NCBI RefSeq assembly: GCF_014202995.1
Contig: NZ_JACHIA010000009.1
Coordinates: 156,279 to 220,278, forward strand
Length of the DNA: 64,000 bases
Direction of reading: 5' to 3'
Origin: Longimicrobium terrae
GTDB lineage: Bacteria; Gemmatimonadota; Gemmatimonadetes; Longimicrobiales; Longimicrobiaceae
Shown: piece by piece, positions 15,875-24,671 of the stretch
Layout of the letters: every line of letters starts with the position of its first letter
Position numbering within the stretch: the stretch's first letter is position 1
Program-made: the position numbers and the translations under genes
The notes under the pieces: model-generated
What the model was told of the DNA's origin: nothing
What the model saw: only the letters and a program-made list of their open reading frames with translations
The model's database searches: none

Positions 15875-15910
15875 AGGAGGGGGTGATCCACCCGGATCAC
15901 CCCCTCCTCC
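15875..15910 (-). terminator. Terminator of the manganese catalase gene
   Basis: GGAGGGGGTGATCC pairs with GGATCACCCCCTCC. On the minus strand it is followed by GTTTTGC. It lies 25 bases after the catalase stop. Confidence 0.75.
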
Positions 15911-15935
15911 CGTCTCAAGCGACCCGCGCAGCAGG

Positions 15936-16832
15936 TCAGCCGAAGAGCTTCTTCGCGATGTCCTTGAACATCTCGTGGTCGATGTCCGGACCCAGCGGCG
16001 ACGTCAGCTGCGGCTCTTCCGGCAGCTCCGGCGGATCAAACCCTTCCGGCGGGCCGTCCTGCACGATCAACTCGCTCCCGTCCTCGGGGTGCGTGCCGTT
16101 CCAGATCTGGTTGATCTCGCGGTAGTCGTTGGGGCTGAACCGGTACAGGATCCGGTGCAGACCCTTGGCCTCGTGCGGCCGCGTCTCCGTGAAGCGCTTG
16201 TTGCTGATCTCGGGAATGGGAAGCAGCTTGCCCACGTCCACGCCGGTCAGCTTCTCCAGCGCCTTGGCGTACGCCACAATGTGTACGCCGCCGCGCACCA
16301 GCAGGTAGCCCAGCATGGCGCGCGAGGTGCGGTCTTCCACCATCTCGTACACGCGGATCTTGTTGGCCCGCGCGCCGCACTCCAGAAAGAAGTTGTGCAG
16401 CAGATCCAGCTTCAGGTTGCCGCTGGAAAAGACGTAGCTGCCGTTCCAGGGATTGCCCATGGAGTCCACCGGCAGCGCCGCCTGGCCGCTGGCGATGAAG
16501 TGGTAGCTGTTGCGCATGTCCGTGGCGTTGGCCAGCGGCGTGGCGTTCGGATCGCTGCCGCGCTTGGTGGAGCCGGTCAGCAGCAGGTTGATGGTGTACG
16601 ACACCGCCTCGATGTGGCCGTACTCTTCGGCCGCGATGTTGGCGATCAGGTCGTAGAACGGGCGCATCTTGTCGCGCCCGCGAAAGTTGAAGGACTGAAA
16701 GGTGTAGTTCATCAGGGTAGACATCTCCCCGAACTTGCCTCCCAGCAGCTCCTGCACCGCCGCGGCGGCGTTGGGCGAAGCATGCTCCGGATTGGGCAGT
16801 TCCAGCGCGAGCTTGTCGATCCGAGTGATCAT
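15936..16832 (-). CDS. Manganese catalase
   Basis: 298 residues, starting at an ATG with AAGGA seven bases upstream. It is a ferritin-like four-helix protein that dismutates hydrogen peroxide with a dimanganese centre. Expected ligands are visible: Glu36 (GGKFGEMSTL), Glu70 and His73 (AAEEYGHIEA), and in the second half Glu in FFLECGARANKI and His in RGGVHIVAYAKAL. The length fits the family (about 270-300). No signal peptide, so cytoplasmic. It appears monocistronic with its own terminator. Its nearness to the oxygen-reactive copper-protein locus is worth noting, but nothing shows co-regulation. Confidence 0.93.
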   Translation of the reverse strand: MITRIDKLALELPNPEHASPNAAAAVQELLGGKFGEMSTLMNYTFQSFNFRGRDKMRPFYDLIANIAAEEYGHIEAVSYTINLLLTGSTKRGSDPNATPLANATDMRNSYHFIASGQAALPVDSMGNPWNGSYVFSSGNLKLDLLHNFFLECGARANKIRVYEMVEDRTSRAMLGYLLVRGGVHIVAYAKALEKLTGVDVGKLLPIPEISNKRFTETRPHEAKGLHRILYRFSPNDYREINQIWNGTHPEDGSELIVQDGPPEGFDPPELPEEPQLTSPLGPDIDHEMFKDIAKKLFG

Positions 16833-17008
16833 GGAGAGTCCTTCCCTTGGCGGATGTACGCGGGCCGGTGTGGCCGCGGCGAAAGGAGGGTGCACGTTTG
16901 CGGCCATGCCCGGCGCAGCGCCGCGCGGAACGCAACCGCTGATTCTGCTTCTACTTGCAGTGCAGGAGCCCGATCCGGCGCCGTCCAGCCGCGCCGGACC
17001 GGTTGCGT

Positions 17009-17482
17009 TCAGAAGGTGAGGCGCATGGAAACCGCGGTTCCGCCGGCGGGCGCCCGGGACACGGCCACAGGCGCCCGGCTCGACTTCCCACCCGTCGCGA
17101 TCGCCACGATGCCGCCGATGACCGCGCCCACCCCGGCGCCCGCGACCGCGCCCATCGCCATCCGGTCGTCGGCGTTGAAGTCCAGGAGGCAGTCTTGGCA
17201 ATCTTCATCGTCGTCGGTCACCGCGAACCGGCCCAGCAGCCCTCCCGCCACCGCCCCGGCGCCGGCCCCGATCAGCACGCCGCCCACCACCCGGCCGGCC
17301 CTCACCCGCGACCGTCCCGATTCCCACGCCGCGTCCGTCGCCCGGGCCCCGGACGATACCGCGGGCTGAAGGCTGGCGGAGATCACGGCCGGGGGCGTGT
17401 CCATGCGCGTCTGGGCGCCGGCGGGCACCGCGGATGCGGCGCACACGGCAAAGGCGCACGCGGAAAGCAGATAGCGTTTCAT
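17009..17482 (-). CDS. Secreted or envelope glycine-zipper protein
   Basis: 157 residues with a clear Sec signal peptide ending AGAQ and a GGGAG ribosome site before the ATG. Two Gly/Ala-rich membrane-like stretches, VVGGVLIGAGAGAVAGGLLG and MGAVAGAGVGAVIGGIVAIA, flank an acidic segment with a Cys pair (DDDEDCQDCLLDF). This layout resembles glycine-zipper outer-membrane-associated proteins. A protein of similar layout lies at 30787-31194. No function can be given. Confidence 0.7.
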   Translation of the reverse strand: MKRYLLSACAFAVCAASAVPAGAQTRMDTPPAVISASLQPAVSSGARATDAAWESGRSRVRAGRVVGGVLIGAGAGAVAGGLLGRFAVTDDDEDCQDCLLDFNADDRMAMGAVAGAGVGAVIGGIVAIATGGKSSRAPVAVSRAPAGGTAVSMRLTF

Positions 17483-17798
17483 GCAGCGAACTCCCGTTTG
17501 TGCTCGCTCGCCCGCCGGAAATCGGAGGGCGCTGGCGAATCCCGGTATTCAGGGACGGGGTAAACCTCGGCATCCTTAGTTCCTCCGGCCATCGGTCGAT
17601 CGGCCTAGTCCGCTTCTCTTGCCGCGCCGAAACGCCGTCCTGGCGGGGCGGGGACGATCCGGAGAAGATGCGAAGTATTGGAATTTCATCCGGAGTCAAA
17701 CACCATGGCAGCCCCCACTTGCGCACCGGAGCGGAGGATATTACTTTTGGTTGTGAGCCGCCGGGACGGGTTGCTGAACACGAAAACCCGGCGCTTTC
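17483..17798. other. Intergenic region before tRNA-Gln
   Basis: About 316 bases. I see no gene, repeat family member or convincing promoter. Confidence 0.5.
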
Positions 17799-17871
17799 TG
17801 CCCTCTGGTGTAATTGGCAACACGCCTGACTCTGACTCAGGAAAGTCCAGGTTCGATCCCTGGGGGGGCAA
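17799..17871 (+). tRNA. tRNA-Gln (CTG anticodon)
   Basis: The acceptor stem TGCCCTC pairs with GGGGGCA. The anticodon arm is CCTGA-CTCTGAC-TCAGG with anticodon CTG in the seven-base loop. The T arm is CCAGG-TTCGATC-CCTGG. The discriminator is A and the 3' CCA is not encoded (the next bases are CTG). A strong terminator follows within 10 bases. Confidence 0.93.
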
Positions 17872-17877
17872 CTGGCG

Positions 17878-17912
17878 AAAGGCCCGGACCGCACACGCGG
17901 TCCGGGCCTTTC
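17878..17912 (+). terminator. Terminator of tRNA-Gln
   Basis: AAAGGCCCGGACCGC pairs with GCGGTCCGGGCCTTT around ACAC, ending in TTT. It directly follows the tRNA. Confidence 0.85.
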
Positions 17913-18232
17913 TGCATTCCCTCTGCATCCGCCGCGCCTCTGGAAAGCAGCGGCCGGTACAAATGACGTCGCGAGCTGCGAGGGCGGAAATCCGTCCCGC
18001 GAAATCGTTCGCCTGCAACGTGGACCAGTGGTAGGTTCACTGCGCAGAACCCGGTTCGCCGCATCTTGTTTCATCTTCCCGCGACTCCGGACGCGGCGGA
18101 TCAAAGCGTATTCCCCTGATCCGCCGGGAACGCCCGCTTCTCCGCGGGCTGCAGCCATCCACCCGTCATCCCGCCCGCCAGGCCATCTCCGGCCCGGCAC
18201 GGCTTGGTCACCGCATCCGCACAGAAAACGCC
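17913..18232. other. Intergenic region
   Basis: About 320 bases between the tRNA terminator and the next lipoprotein gene. I see nothing certain in it. Confidence 0.5.
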
Positions 18233-20479
18233 ATGTCCCCATTCGCCCGACTGTCCCTGCTGGCGGCCTGCCTGTCGCTGGCGGCGTGCGCGGACCAGAC
18301 GCCGACCGCCTCGCCCGAGACGGACGAGGCCGTAACGCTCGCCGGCGTACGGTGCACCCTGAGCGCGGACCAGTCCAGCGCCACCTGCGGCGCCCCCGCC
18401 GGCCGCGGCGATGTGATCCTGGACGGCGACGGGCCGTACGTGCAGATCGCCATGACGGAAGTCACCCGCCAGAACGGCGTGCTGACGGCCAACGTCACCC
18501 TGAAGAACCTGACCAACAAGGTCCTGGGCTTCGACGGCACGGAGCACAAGGGCGTCTACGTGTACATGCGCACCCCGCCCACCAACGGCGTGGTGTGGAT
18601 CGACCCGCGCGGCACCGCCACCTTCGGCTCCGACGTGGCGCGCCCGTACGAGAAGTTCACGAGCGATCTGGCTCCCGGCGCCACCTCGCGCGCGCAGGAG
18701 TGGAGCTTCGCGCTGAACGGGGCCACCACCTTTACGCTGGACCTGATGGTGGCCACGCGCGTTCCGCAGGAGTTCGGAAGCATCGCGGCCGACCTGGACA
18801 GCATCTTTACCGCCGTGGGGCGCGCGGACGTGCTCACGGCGCAGGGGCTGAACCCCTACGGCTTCCCGGTGGCGGCGCCGCTGCGCTGGACCAGCCGCAA
18901 CCCGGCCGTGCTGCGGGTGGACGCGGCCACGGGCACGCTCCAGCCCGTGACCCCGGGGCTCACCTGGGTCGTCGTGCAGCACGCGGCTGACCGCGGATTT
19001 GCCGCCGACTCCGTGCGGGTGCGCGCCAACCCCGCGGGTCCGTTCACCACCGCCGTCACCTCGGGTGACAACCAGGCCGGCGCGCCGGGCCAGCCGCTGG
19101 CCAGCCCGCTGCGCGTGCGCATCACCGACGCCAACGGGGCGCCCATCCCGGGCGTGGTGGCGCGCTGGCGCATTCTGGGCAGCACCGGCGGAAGCCTGTT
19201 GAACGTCACCACGGTGACCAACGCCAATGGTGAGGTGGAGGCGTCGTGGACCCTGGGCAGCGGTGCCGACTCAGTGGAAGTGATCGCCCCGTCCGCCGCC
19301 TCGCAGAACCGCGTGGTCTTTCACGCGCAGATCATTACCGCCACCCGCGGCTTTACCCGCGTGTGGACCGGCGCCGTTTCCGACGTGTGGGAAACGGCCG
19401 GCAACTGGGCCCCGGCGGGCGTCCCCACCGTGCTGGACAGTGTGGTGGTGCCGGTGACGGCGCGCTCCCCCCGGGCCTCGGTGGTCACGCAGGTGCGCCG
19501 CCTGGTAGTGAACACCGGTGCCACGCTGGAGCTGAACACCCGCATGTCGGTGCGCTCGGACGCCCTGGTGAGCGGGCAGGTGACGGGCACCGGCGTCGTG
19601 CGGATGAACGCCGACACCAGTTCCGTGCGCTACCAATCCTCGGTCGGCTACGTGGCCCGGATCTCGGGGCGCTTTCCCGAACTGGAGGTCGCGACCAGCG
19701 TCGCGCAACCCAGGCTGTCGGGCAACGTGCTGGTCGCGCGCGACATCCGGCTCGTGAGCGCGCGGCTGATTCTGGGCGGAAACGACCTGCGGGTGGCGGG
19801 CGACGCCTACATCCAGGGCGGTTTCGTGGGCGGGCCGGGGTCCACGGGCGCGGACTCACTCGACGTACGGGGCAACGTTTTCGTGAGCGCGGGCGGGATC
19901 GGCGGCGAGCTCGGAGTGCTGCTCGTGGGCGGCGACATTCTGCAGACGGGCGGAAGCGTCCGTCCCCTGAACGCCCACGTGACGGTTCTGAACGGGCCGG
20001 CGCAGCAGCGCGTGAACCTGATCGACTCGCGCGAAGGCGACGGCAACCGGCTGGTGAACCTGCGTATTGAAAACACGGGCGGGCTGCGGGTGGACCAGAA
20101 CCTTCACGTCATCATCGTGGACGTGCTCAACGGCGCGCCCATCACCGGGTCGGATACGCTGTCCACGCGCAACCGGCTCAAGACCAACGGGCTGGTGAAC
20201 CTGCCCGGCCTGGTGATCGGCACCACCGGCGGCGCCACGCTGACCGTTTTCCCCGGATCGTACCAGGTGCTCCGGACCCACTTCGGGGGCGGCATCATCC
20301 CCGCGCTCCCGTACCAGAACCTCACGGTGGGCAACACGACGGCGGGCGCTAATCTGCGCATCATGGGCGACTTCCGCGTGGAGGGGACGTTCAACACCAA
20401 CGGGTACTCCGTGGTGGTGGACGGCACCTACACCGTGGCGCCGGGCGGCAGCGTCGTGGGCACCGTCACCCACAACTGA
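18233..20479 (+). CDS. Large lipoprotein with Ig-like domains and beta-repeat C-terminus
   Basis: 748 residues. The signal peptide ends in a lipobox (LSLAACADQ), so the mature protein is probably lipid-anchored and exported. After an N-terminal beta domain, residues about 180-265 resemble BIG_2 (FPVAAPLRWTSRNPAVLRVD). Residues about 275-360 resemble a BIG_1/invasin-type Ig domain (LRVRITDANGAPIPGVVARW, NANGEVEASWTLG). The remaining 380 residues begin FTRVWTGAVSDVWETAGNW and continue as short beta strands with many Gly/Asn turns, as in beta-helix surface proteins. A strong terminator follows. The likely role is a surface adhesin or structural protein; no catalytic motif is seen. Confidence 0.8.
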   Translation: MSPFARLSLLAACLSLAACADQTPTASPETDEAVTLAGVRCTLSADQSSATCGAPAGRGDVILDGDGPYVQIAMTEVTRQNGVLTANVTLKNLTNKVLGFDGTEHKGVYVYMRTPPTNGVVWIDPRGTATFGSDVARPYEKFTSDLAPGATSRAQEWSFALNGATTFTLDLMVATRVPQEFGSIAADLDSIFTAVGRADVLTAQGLNPYGFPVAAPLRWTSRNPAVLRVDAATGTLQPVTPGLTWVVVQHAADRGFAADSVRVRANPAGPFTTAVTSGDNQAGAPGQPLASPLRVRITDANGAPIPGVVARWRILGSTGGSLLNVTTVTNANGEVEASWTLGSGADSVEVIAPSAASQNRVVFHAQIITATRGFTRVWTGAVSDVWETAGNWAPAGVPTVLDSVVVPVTARSPRASVVTQVRRLVVNTGATLELNTRMSVRSDALVSGQVTGTGVVRMNADTSSVRYQSSVGYVARISGRFPELEVATSVAQPRLSGNVLVARDIRLVSARLILGGNDLRVAGDAYIQGGFVGGPGSTGADSLDVRGNVFVSAGGIGGELGVLLVGGDILQTGGSVRPLNAHVTVLNGPAQQRVNLIDSREGDGNRLVNLRIENTGGLRVDQNLHVIIVDVLNGAPITGSDTLSTRNRLKTNGLVNLPGLVIGTTGGATLTVFPGSYQVLRTHFGGGIIPALPYQNLTVGNTTAGANLRIMGDFRVEGTFNTNGYSVVVDGTYTVAPGGSVVGTVTHN

Positions 20480-20542
20480 CGGCGCTCCGGGGCCGGGGAG
20501 GGTGCCGCCCCCCATGACGCCGGATCAGCAGTCTGAATGACG

Positions 20543-20581
20543 AAAAGGGCCCGGGCCGCGTCTGCGGTCCGGGCCTTTTTT
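20543..20581 (+). terminator. Intrinsic terminator
   Basis: A long hairpin, GGGCCCGGGCCGCG with TGCGGTCCGGGCC, ends in TTTTTT. It lies 63 bases after the large lipoprotein stop. Confidence 0.85.
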
Positions 20582-20793
20582 CCTCCCCCGCTCTGGTGAG
20601 ACCGGGCGTGCGGGGACGCACCCGCATCGCCGAAGCCGCCGCCGCTTCCGTTCAGCCCTGGCGGGTGGTCATCGCGTCCCCGGGCGCATCCGCTCCATCC
20701 CGCGCCGCACGTCCCCCGCGGCCCGGCAGACGCGCGCCCGGTGGAACGGTCCTCGCAAGAGCCGCCCGCCCACGCATGGCGGGGGAGGACGCG

Positions 20794-21282
20794 ATGGGAT
20801 GGATGGCGAGATACATCGACGCGCTGCCGGTGAGCGCGAGAGACCGGCTGATCCAGGCGCAGGAGTGGTGTCTGGCCTCGGTGGTGCAGCCTGACGGCTC
20901 GCGGTGCCTGGTGGGCCACGCCGAAGACTGGCGCGCGCTCGCCGTGCAGCCCGGCGACTGGCGCCGGTGGATGGACGACGAGGCGGGTGGCGCGGAATGC
21001 GCCCCGGCGAACGATGCGCGGGCGCGCGAACTGGAGGAGGTGTGCAGCCCGTACTTCTTTGCCTTCCGCCGCGCGCACCCGGCGGACATGCCGGTGTACC
21101 GCGACCGCGTGGCGCGCTGGGGCCTCGCCTCCGAGGCGCGCATCGGCGCGCGCTTCGACCGGCTGTGCGCGCGCCGCGGGCTGGCTTGTGCCATCCGCAT
21201 GGTCAAGCGGCGCGCGGCCGCCGGTGTCCCCATCCACGCGCCGCCGCCCGCGTCCCCGCGCGGCGTTCCGGCCGCGCACTGA
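20794..21282 (+). CDS. Hypothetical protein
   Basis: 162 residues, not recognised. I chose the ATG at 20794 because GGGGGAGGA sits four bases upstream; an in-frame ATG at 20776 lacks this. The protein is soluble, rich in Arg/Ala/Trp, with IQAQEWCLASVVQPDGSRC near the start and a helical middle (YFFAFRRAHPADMPVYRDRV). Codon use looks like that of neighbouring genes. No motif suggests a function. Confidence 0.6.
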   Translation: MGWMARYIDALPVSARDRLIQAQEWCLASVVQPDGSRCLVGHAEDWRALAVQPGDWRRWMDDEAGGAECAPANDARARELEEVCSPYFFAFRRAHPADMPVYRDRVARWGLASEARIGARFDRLCARRGLACAIRMVKRRAAAGVPIHAPPPASPRGVPAAH

Positions 21283-21450
21283 CCGGTCGTGCGCCCGTCT
21301 GGATGCGGATCGTCGGGCTGGGCAGGATGATCGACGCCGGCGTGGAGAATCGGCGCCCGGAGAAACGTGGTGCCGAGCGAAACGTCACGGTTGCGCGGCT
21401 TCGCGGATGCCGCGGTGGATGATCCGCGGACGCGCCTCTCCGGATGCAGA

Positions 21451-21485
21451 ACGGCCCCTCCTCCGCGGCGCGGGAGAGGGGCCGT
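21451..21485 (-). terminator. Hairpin terminator for the DUF1003 gene
   Basis: ACGGCCCCTC pairs with GAGGGGCCGT just past the DUF1003 stop. It could act in both directions (TTTCC on the plus strand). Confidence 0.6.
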
Positions 21486-21504
21486 TTTCCATCCGCCGCG
21501 CGGG

Positions 21505-22104
21505 TCAGGGCAGCCGCGGGCCGCCGTGGCGCGCAAAGTACTGCGCGTTCTTTTCGATGCTGTCCATCACGCGGTTGGGGTGCACGTCGCGCGAAAGCTC
21601 GTCCAGTTCCGGATCGACTGCATCCTCAATCCCCATCTTTTCCGCCATCGCGGCGACCAGCGCCAGCGTGCGGGTGATCTCGTGCTCCGCCAGCAGGCTT
21701 ACCTGAAGGTCCAGGTCGGCGCGCTTGTCGGCCAGCTCCGCCATCCGGTTCTGGCTGATAAGCACGAAGGTGCTGATGAAGATGGCTTCGACGGACGCCA
21801 CCATCGCCAGAATCACGAAGCTGGGGTCGAACTTGGGCAGCCCGGGAATCCACCCCGTGTTCGCCAGGATCCACGAGCCGAAGATGGCCAGGTGCATGTA
21901 GACGAACGGCATGCTCCCGGCGAAGCGCGTAAATCCGTCCGCGATGCGCTCCGAGCGGGTCTTGGCCCGCTCCTCCTCCGCGCGGCGCTCCAGCAGCGCG
22001 CGGACGTTGCGCTCCACCACGCGCGCCATGGACCGGCGTCCGCGCGGCGGATACGTGGGGGTGTCCGGAGAGGACGGTTCGGGTTGGTTCAGGTACTCTG
22101 CCAT
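21505..22104 (-). CDS. DUF1003 membrane protein
   Basis: 199 residues. The core has two membrane helices, MPFVYMHLAIFGSWILAN and FVILAMVASVEAIFISTFVL, followed by SQNRMAELADKRADLDLQVS, the signature layout of DUF1003 proteins. The N-terminal 60 residues are charged and the C-terminus is a soluble helix. The function is unknown in the family. It lies downstream of MarC and an 84-residue gene on the same strand (57-base gap), probably in one operon. Confidence 0.85.
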   Translation of the reverse strand: MAEYLNQPEPSSPDTPTYPPRGRRSMARVVERNVRALLERRAEEERAKTRSERIADGFTRFAGSMPFVYMHLAIFGSWILANTGWIPGLPKFDPSFVILAMVASVEAIFISTFVLISQNRMAELADKRADLDLQVSLLAEHEITRTLALVAAMAEKMGIEDAVDPELDELSRDVHPNRVMDSIEKNAQYFARHGGPRLP

Positions 22105-22160
22105 GGCACCCCGCACGGGCAAGAGGCAAGCCACGCCCGCCGCAACCCGCTGGCGCCGCG

Positions 22161-22415
22161 CTACTTCGGCGCGTCTCCGCCGGGCATGCGCGCGCGCAGG
22201 TAGCTGTCCAGCTGCGCGTCGGGCACGCCGTACACCTGCTCGCTCAGAAAGCGGCGCGTCTCCACCTCGTTGTGCGTCACCTGCCGCAGCATGTGGCTCA
22301 GGCTTTCCAGCGAAAAGCCCACGCGGCGCGCGGCATCCGCCAGCCGGCGGTAGGCATCCCGCCGCGCGGCCTGCTCTTCGGGCGTTTCCGCCTCGTCCCA
22401 CGGTTCACGCATCAT
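22161..22415 (-). CDS. Small hypothetical protein
   Basis: 84 residues, charged and helical (ARRDAYRRLADAARRVGF, then THNEVETRRFLSEQVYGV). It starts three bases after the marC-type gene stop, so the two are translationally close. It is not recognised and has no membrane segment or signal. Confidence 0.65.
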   Translation of the reverse strand: MMREPWDEAETPEEQAARRDAYRRLADAARRVGFSLESLSHMLRQVTHNEVETRRFLSEQVYGVPDAQLDSYLRARMPGGDAPK

Positions 22416-22418
22416 CCG

Positions 22419-23072
22419 TCATCCTCCCCGCGATCGAACCACCAGGTCCAGCACCACCGCGCGCACCCCGTCCACCACGAACTGCGTGCCGATCACCATC
22501 ACCAGAAGCCCCATGATGCGCTCGATCACGTTGATCCCCGTGGTGCCCAGCCGCCGCACCAGCAGCGGCGCCAAGCCCAGCACCACCCAGGCAATCAGCA
22601 GCACCACCACGATGGCGGCGTAGACGATCAGCCGCTTGGGCATCGTGTCCGCCTGGGCCAGCAGGGTGATGACGGTGGTGATGGCGCCCGGCCCGGCCAG
22701 CAGCGGAATGCCGAGCGGGATGATCCCCACGTCCTCCTTCTGCCCGCCCTCTTCCTCTTCCTCCTCCGTGGTGCGCGTGCGCGACCGGCGGGCCTGCAGC
22801 ATCTCCAGCCCGATGCCGAACAGGATGATGCCGCCGGTGATGCGGAACGCCTCGGTGGTGATGCCGAACAGGCGGAAGATGGCCGTGCCCAGCAGCCCGA
22901 AGACGGTCAGGACGACGAGCGCCGTCACCAGCGCGCGGCGCAGCACGGCGGCGCGGTGGGCCGGCTCGTAGTGCGCGGTGTTGCTGATGTAGATGGGGAT
23001 GGCCGCGACGGGGTCCACCATCACCAGGATGGAGCTTACCGCCAGCAGGGTAAAACCGAACAGTTCCGGCAT
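22419..23072 (-). CDS. MarC/UPF0056 family inner-membrane protein
   Basis: 217 residues with six predicted membrane segments and the family layout: VMVDPVAAIPIYISNT near the start, TGGIILFGIGLEML in the third segment, and GIPLLAGPGAITTVITL after the central loop. The loop carries an acidic run (TEEEEEEGG) and a basic run (RRSRTRT). MarC proteins are inner-membrane proteins of uncertain substrate; the old link to antibiotic resistance is not supported in general. First gene of an operon with the 84-residue and DUF1003 genes. Confidence 0.9.
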   Translation of the reverse strand: MPELFGFTLLAVSSILVMVDPVAAIPIYISNTAHYEPAHRAAVLRRALVTALVVLTVFGLLGTAIFRLFGITTEAFRITGGIILFGIGLEMLQARRSRTRTTEEEEEEGGQKEDVGIIPLGIPLLAGPGAITTVITLLAQADTMPKRLIVYAAIVVVLLIAWVVLGLAPLLVRRLGTTGINVIERIMGLLVMVIGTQFVVDGVRAVVLDLVVRSRGG

Positions 23073-23201
23073 GCCGCTCCGCGTGGTTGGGGCCCGAACG
23101 CCAATCTTCGCTTCCGCGCGGCGGAGAGCAAGACTGTTGGCGGTACGGACGAGTCGCGAGGCCGTTGCCACCTTCCCCGTGCCCGCGATAGCTTCGCCGC
23201 C

Positions 23202-23912
23202 ATGCACGATTCCGCACTCGCCGCCCGCTACGACGCGCTCTGGAACGCCGCCGCCCCGGAGGTGCGCGCGGGCCGCGCCGCGCTCGATGCGTGGGCGGCG
23301 CGCAAGGACGATGACCATCGCCGCGGCGTCACGCTCCTGGCCCGCCCCTCGGATTCCGTCACGCGCGAACTTTGCGCGCTGATGGATGAACTGCGCGCGC
23401 TGGAGCCGGACCAGTACTACCATCCGCCCGCGGACCTGCACATCACCGTGCTTTCCCTGATCTCCGCGACGGTGGACTACGAGGAGCGGATGCATCAGGT
23501 GGATGGATTCCGCGCCGCCGTCGCCGAGGCGGTCGGCCGCGCGGCGCACTTCACCATCGACGCCGCGGGCGTGACGCTTTCCCCCGCCGCGGTGCTGGCC
23601 CGGGGCTTTCCGCGTGACGACGCGCTGGAGCGCCTGCGCGCGGGGCTGCGGGAGTCGCTGGCCGCGCGCGGGCTGGCCGGCGGGCTGGACGCGCGCTACC
23701 GCCTGCGGACCGCGCACACCACGATGGTACGCTTCACTGCCCCCCTGCGCGATCCCGCCCGCTTCGTCGACGCGCTCCAGTCCGCCCGCCAGCGCCCGTT
23801 CGGCGCGACGATCGTGGCCACGCTGGAACTGACGCTCAGCGACTGGTACCAGTCCGCCGGCCGCACCCGCCTGCTCGCCGCCTTCCCCCTCCCCGCCGCG
23901 CCGCCAGCCTGA
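23202..23912 (+). CDS. 2H phosphoesterase-like (2'-5' RNA ligase superfamily) protein
   Basis: 236 residues. Two HxTx motifs, DLHITVLSL at about residue 80 and AHTTMVRF at about residue 170, identify the 2H phosphoesterase fold. Members hydrolyse or ligate 2',3'-cyclic or 2'-5' phosphodiester bonds, with the two histidines as catalytic acid/base. The N-terminal 70 residues are helical. It is cytoplasmic and monocistronic. The RNA or nucleotide substrate cannot be told from sequence. Confidence 0.75.
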   Translation: MHDSALAARYDALWNAAAPEVRAGRAALDAWAARKDDDHRRGVTLLARPSDSVTRELCALMDELRALEPDQYYHPPADLHITVLSLISATVDYEERMHQVDGFRAAVAEAVGRAAHFTIDAAGVTLSPAAVLARGFPRDDALERLRAGLRESLAARGLAGGLDARYRLRTAHTTMVRFTAPLRDPARFVDALQSARQRPFGATIVATLELTLSDWYQSAGRTRLLAAFPLPAAPPA

Positions 23913-23965
23913 CCGCCATCGCGCGGCGACGAGCACAATCCGCCGCCCTCCGCACCGGACTGGGG

Positions 23966-24035
23966 TGTGCTCCCTCTCCCACGTCCGTTTGTGGGAGAGG
24001 GTCGTCGCGCGGAGCGCGCGGGGTGAGGGCCCCCG
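23966..24035. repeat. G/C palindromic repeat copy
   Basis: CCCTCTCCCAC with GTGGGAGAGGG, then a palindromic GCGCGGAGCGCGC stretch and GGGGTGAGGGCCC. Nearly the same sequence occurs inverted at 35538-35613. Confidence 0.7.
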
Positions 24036-24104
24036 CCGGCGGCCACCCCCACTGCCCGTTCCGCACCATCGTTCTCCCATCCGCTCGTCGTCAAAACGAA
24101 AAAA

Positions 24105-24126
24105 CGCATCCGGCGTACCGGATGCG
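24105..24126 (-). terminator. Terminator of the SlyD-like gene
   Basis: CGCATCCGG and CCGGATGCG around CGTA. On the minus strand it is followed by TTTTTT. It lies 27 bases after the stop. Confidence 0.85.
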
Positions 24127-24152
24127 CTTCCGTTTCCCATCCACCCGCCCGC

Positions 24153-24578
24153 TCAGCCGATGTCCACCAGCGTGAGCCGAAAGGTGAGCTGCTTGCCCGC
24201 AAGGTCGTGGTTGGCGTCCAGCAGCACCACGTCGTCGCGCACCTCCGCCACGGTCACCACAAAGGTGTTCTGCCCGTCGCTCATCTGCAGCTTGCGGCCG
24301 ATTTCCGGGATCACGCCCTCCGGAAACTGCGACCGCGGCACCTGCAGAACCAGCTCTTCGCGGGCCTCGCCGTACGCGTCCGCCGCGGGGATCACCACCG
24401 TGCGCTCGTCGCCCGGCTGCATTCCCGTCACGCCGTGGTCAAAGCCGGCGATCACCTGCCCCGTGCCCAGCGTAAACTCCAGCGGCTCGCGCCCTTCGGA
24501 GCTGTCGAACACGGTTCCGTCATCCAGCGTCCCCGTGTAGTGCACGCGGACGGTATCTCCCGATTTGGCTTCCGCCAT
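24153..24578 (-). CDS. FKBP-type peptidyl-prolyl isomerase, SlyD-like
   Basis: 141 residues with an AGGAG site before the ATG. The FKBP domain (VRVHYTGTLDDGTVFDSSEG) is interrupted by an insert-in-flap chaperone domain (about residues 70-120), and the protein ends DANHDLAGKQLTFRLTLVDI, the SlyD pattern. SlyD proteins speed prolyl cis/trans isomerisation and act as folding helpers. The His/Cys-rich metal-binding tail of E. coli SlyD is absent, so nickel delivery is unlikely. Cytoplasmic. Confidence 0.93.
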   Translation of the reverse strand: MAEAKSGDTVRVHYTGTLDDGTVFDSSEGREPLEFTLGTGQVIAGFDHGVTGMQPGDERTVVIPAADAYGEAREELVLQVPRSQFPEGVIPEIGRKLQMSDGQNTFVVTVAEVRDDVVLLDANHDLAGKQLTFRLTLVDIG

Positions 24579-24671
24579 TCTCCTGACTCCTGCCGGGCCG
24601 GGTACCGGACCCCTCCCCCGCGGAGGCGTCACGCGGGCGGCGTACGCAAGACAAACGCCCGCCGGTCCGCC

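Larger units (their letters stand above)
15301..15935. other. Intergenic region with dispersed repeats
   Basis: Contains a copy of the two-hairpin repeat (15508-15591), a G/C palindromic repeat (15626-15789) and the manganese catalase terminator (15875-15910). No gene was seen in 15301-15507. Confidence 0.75.
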
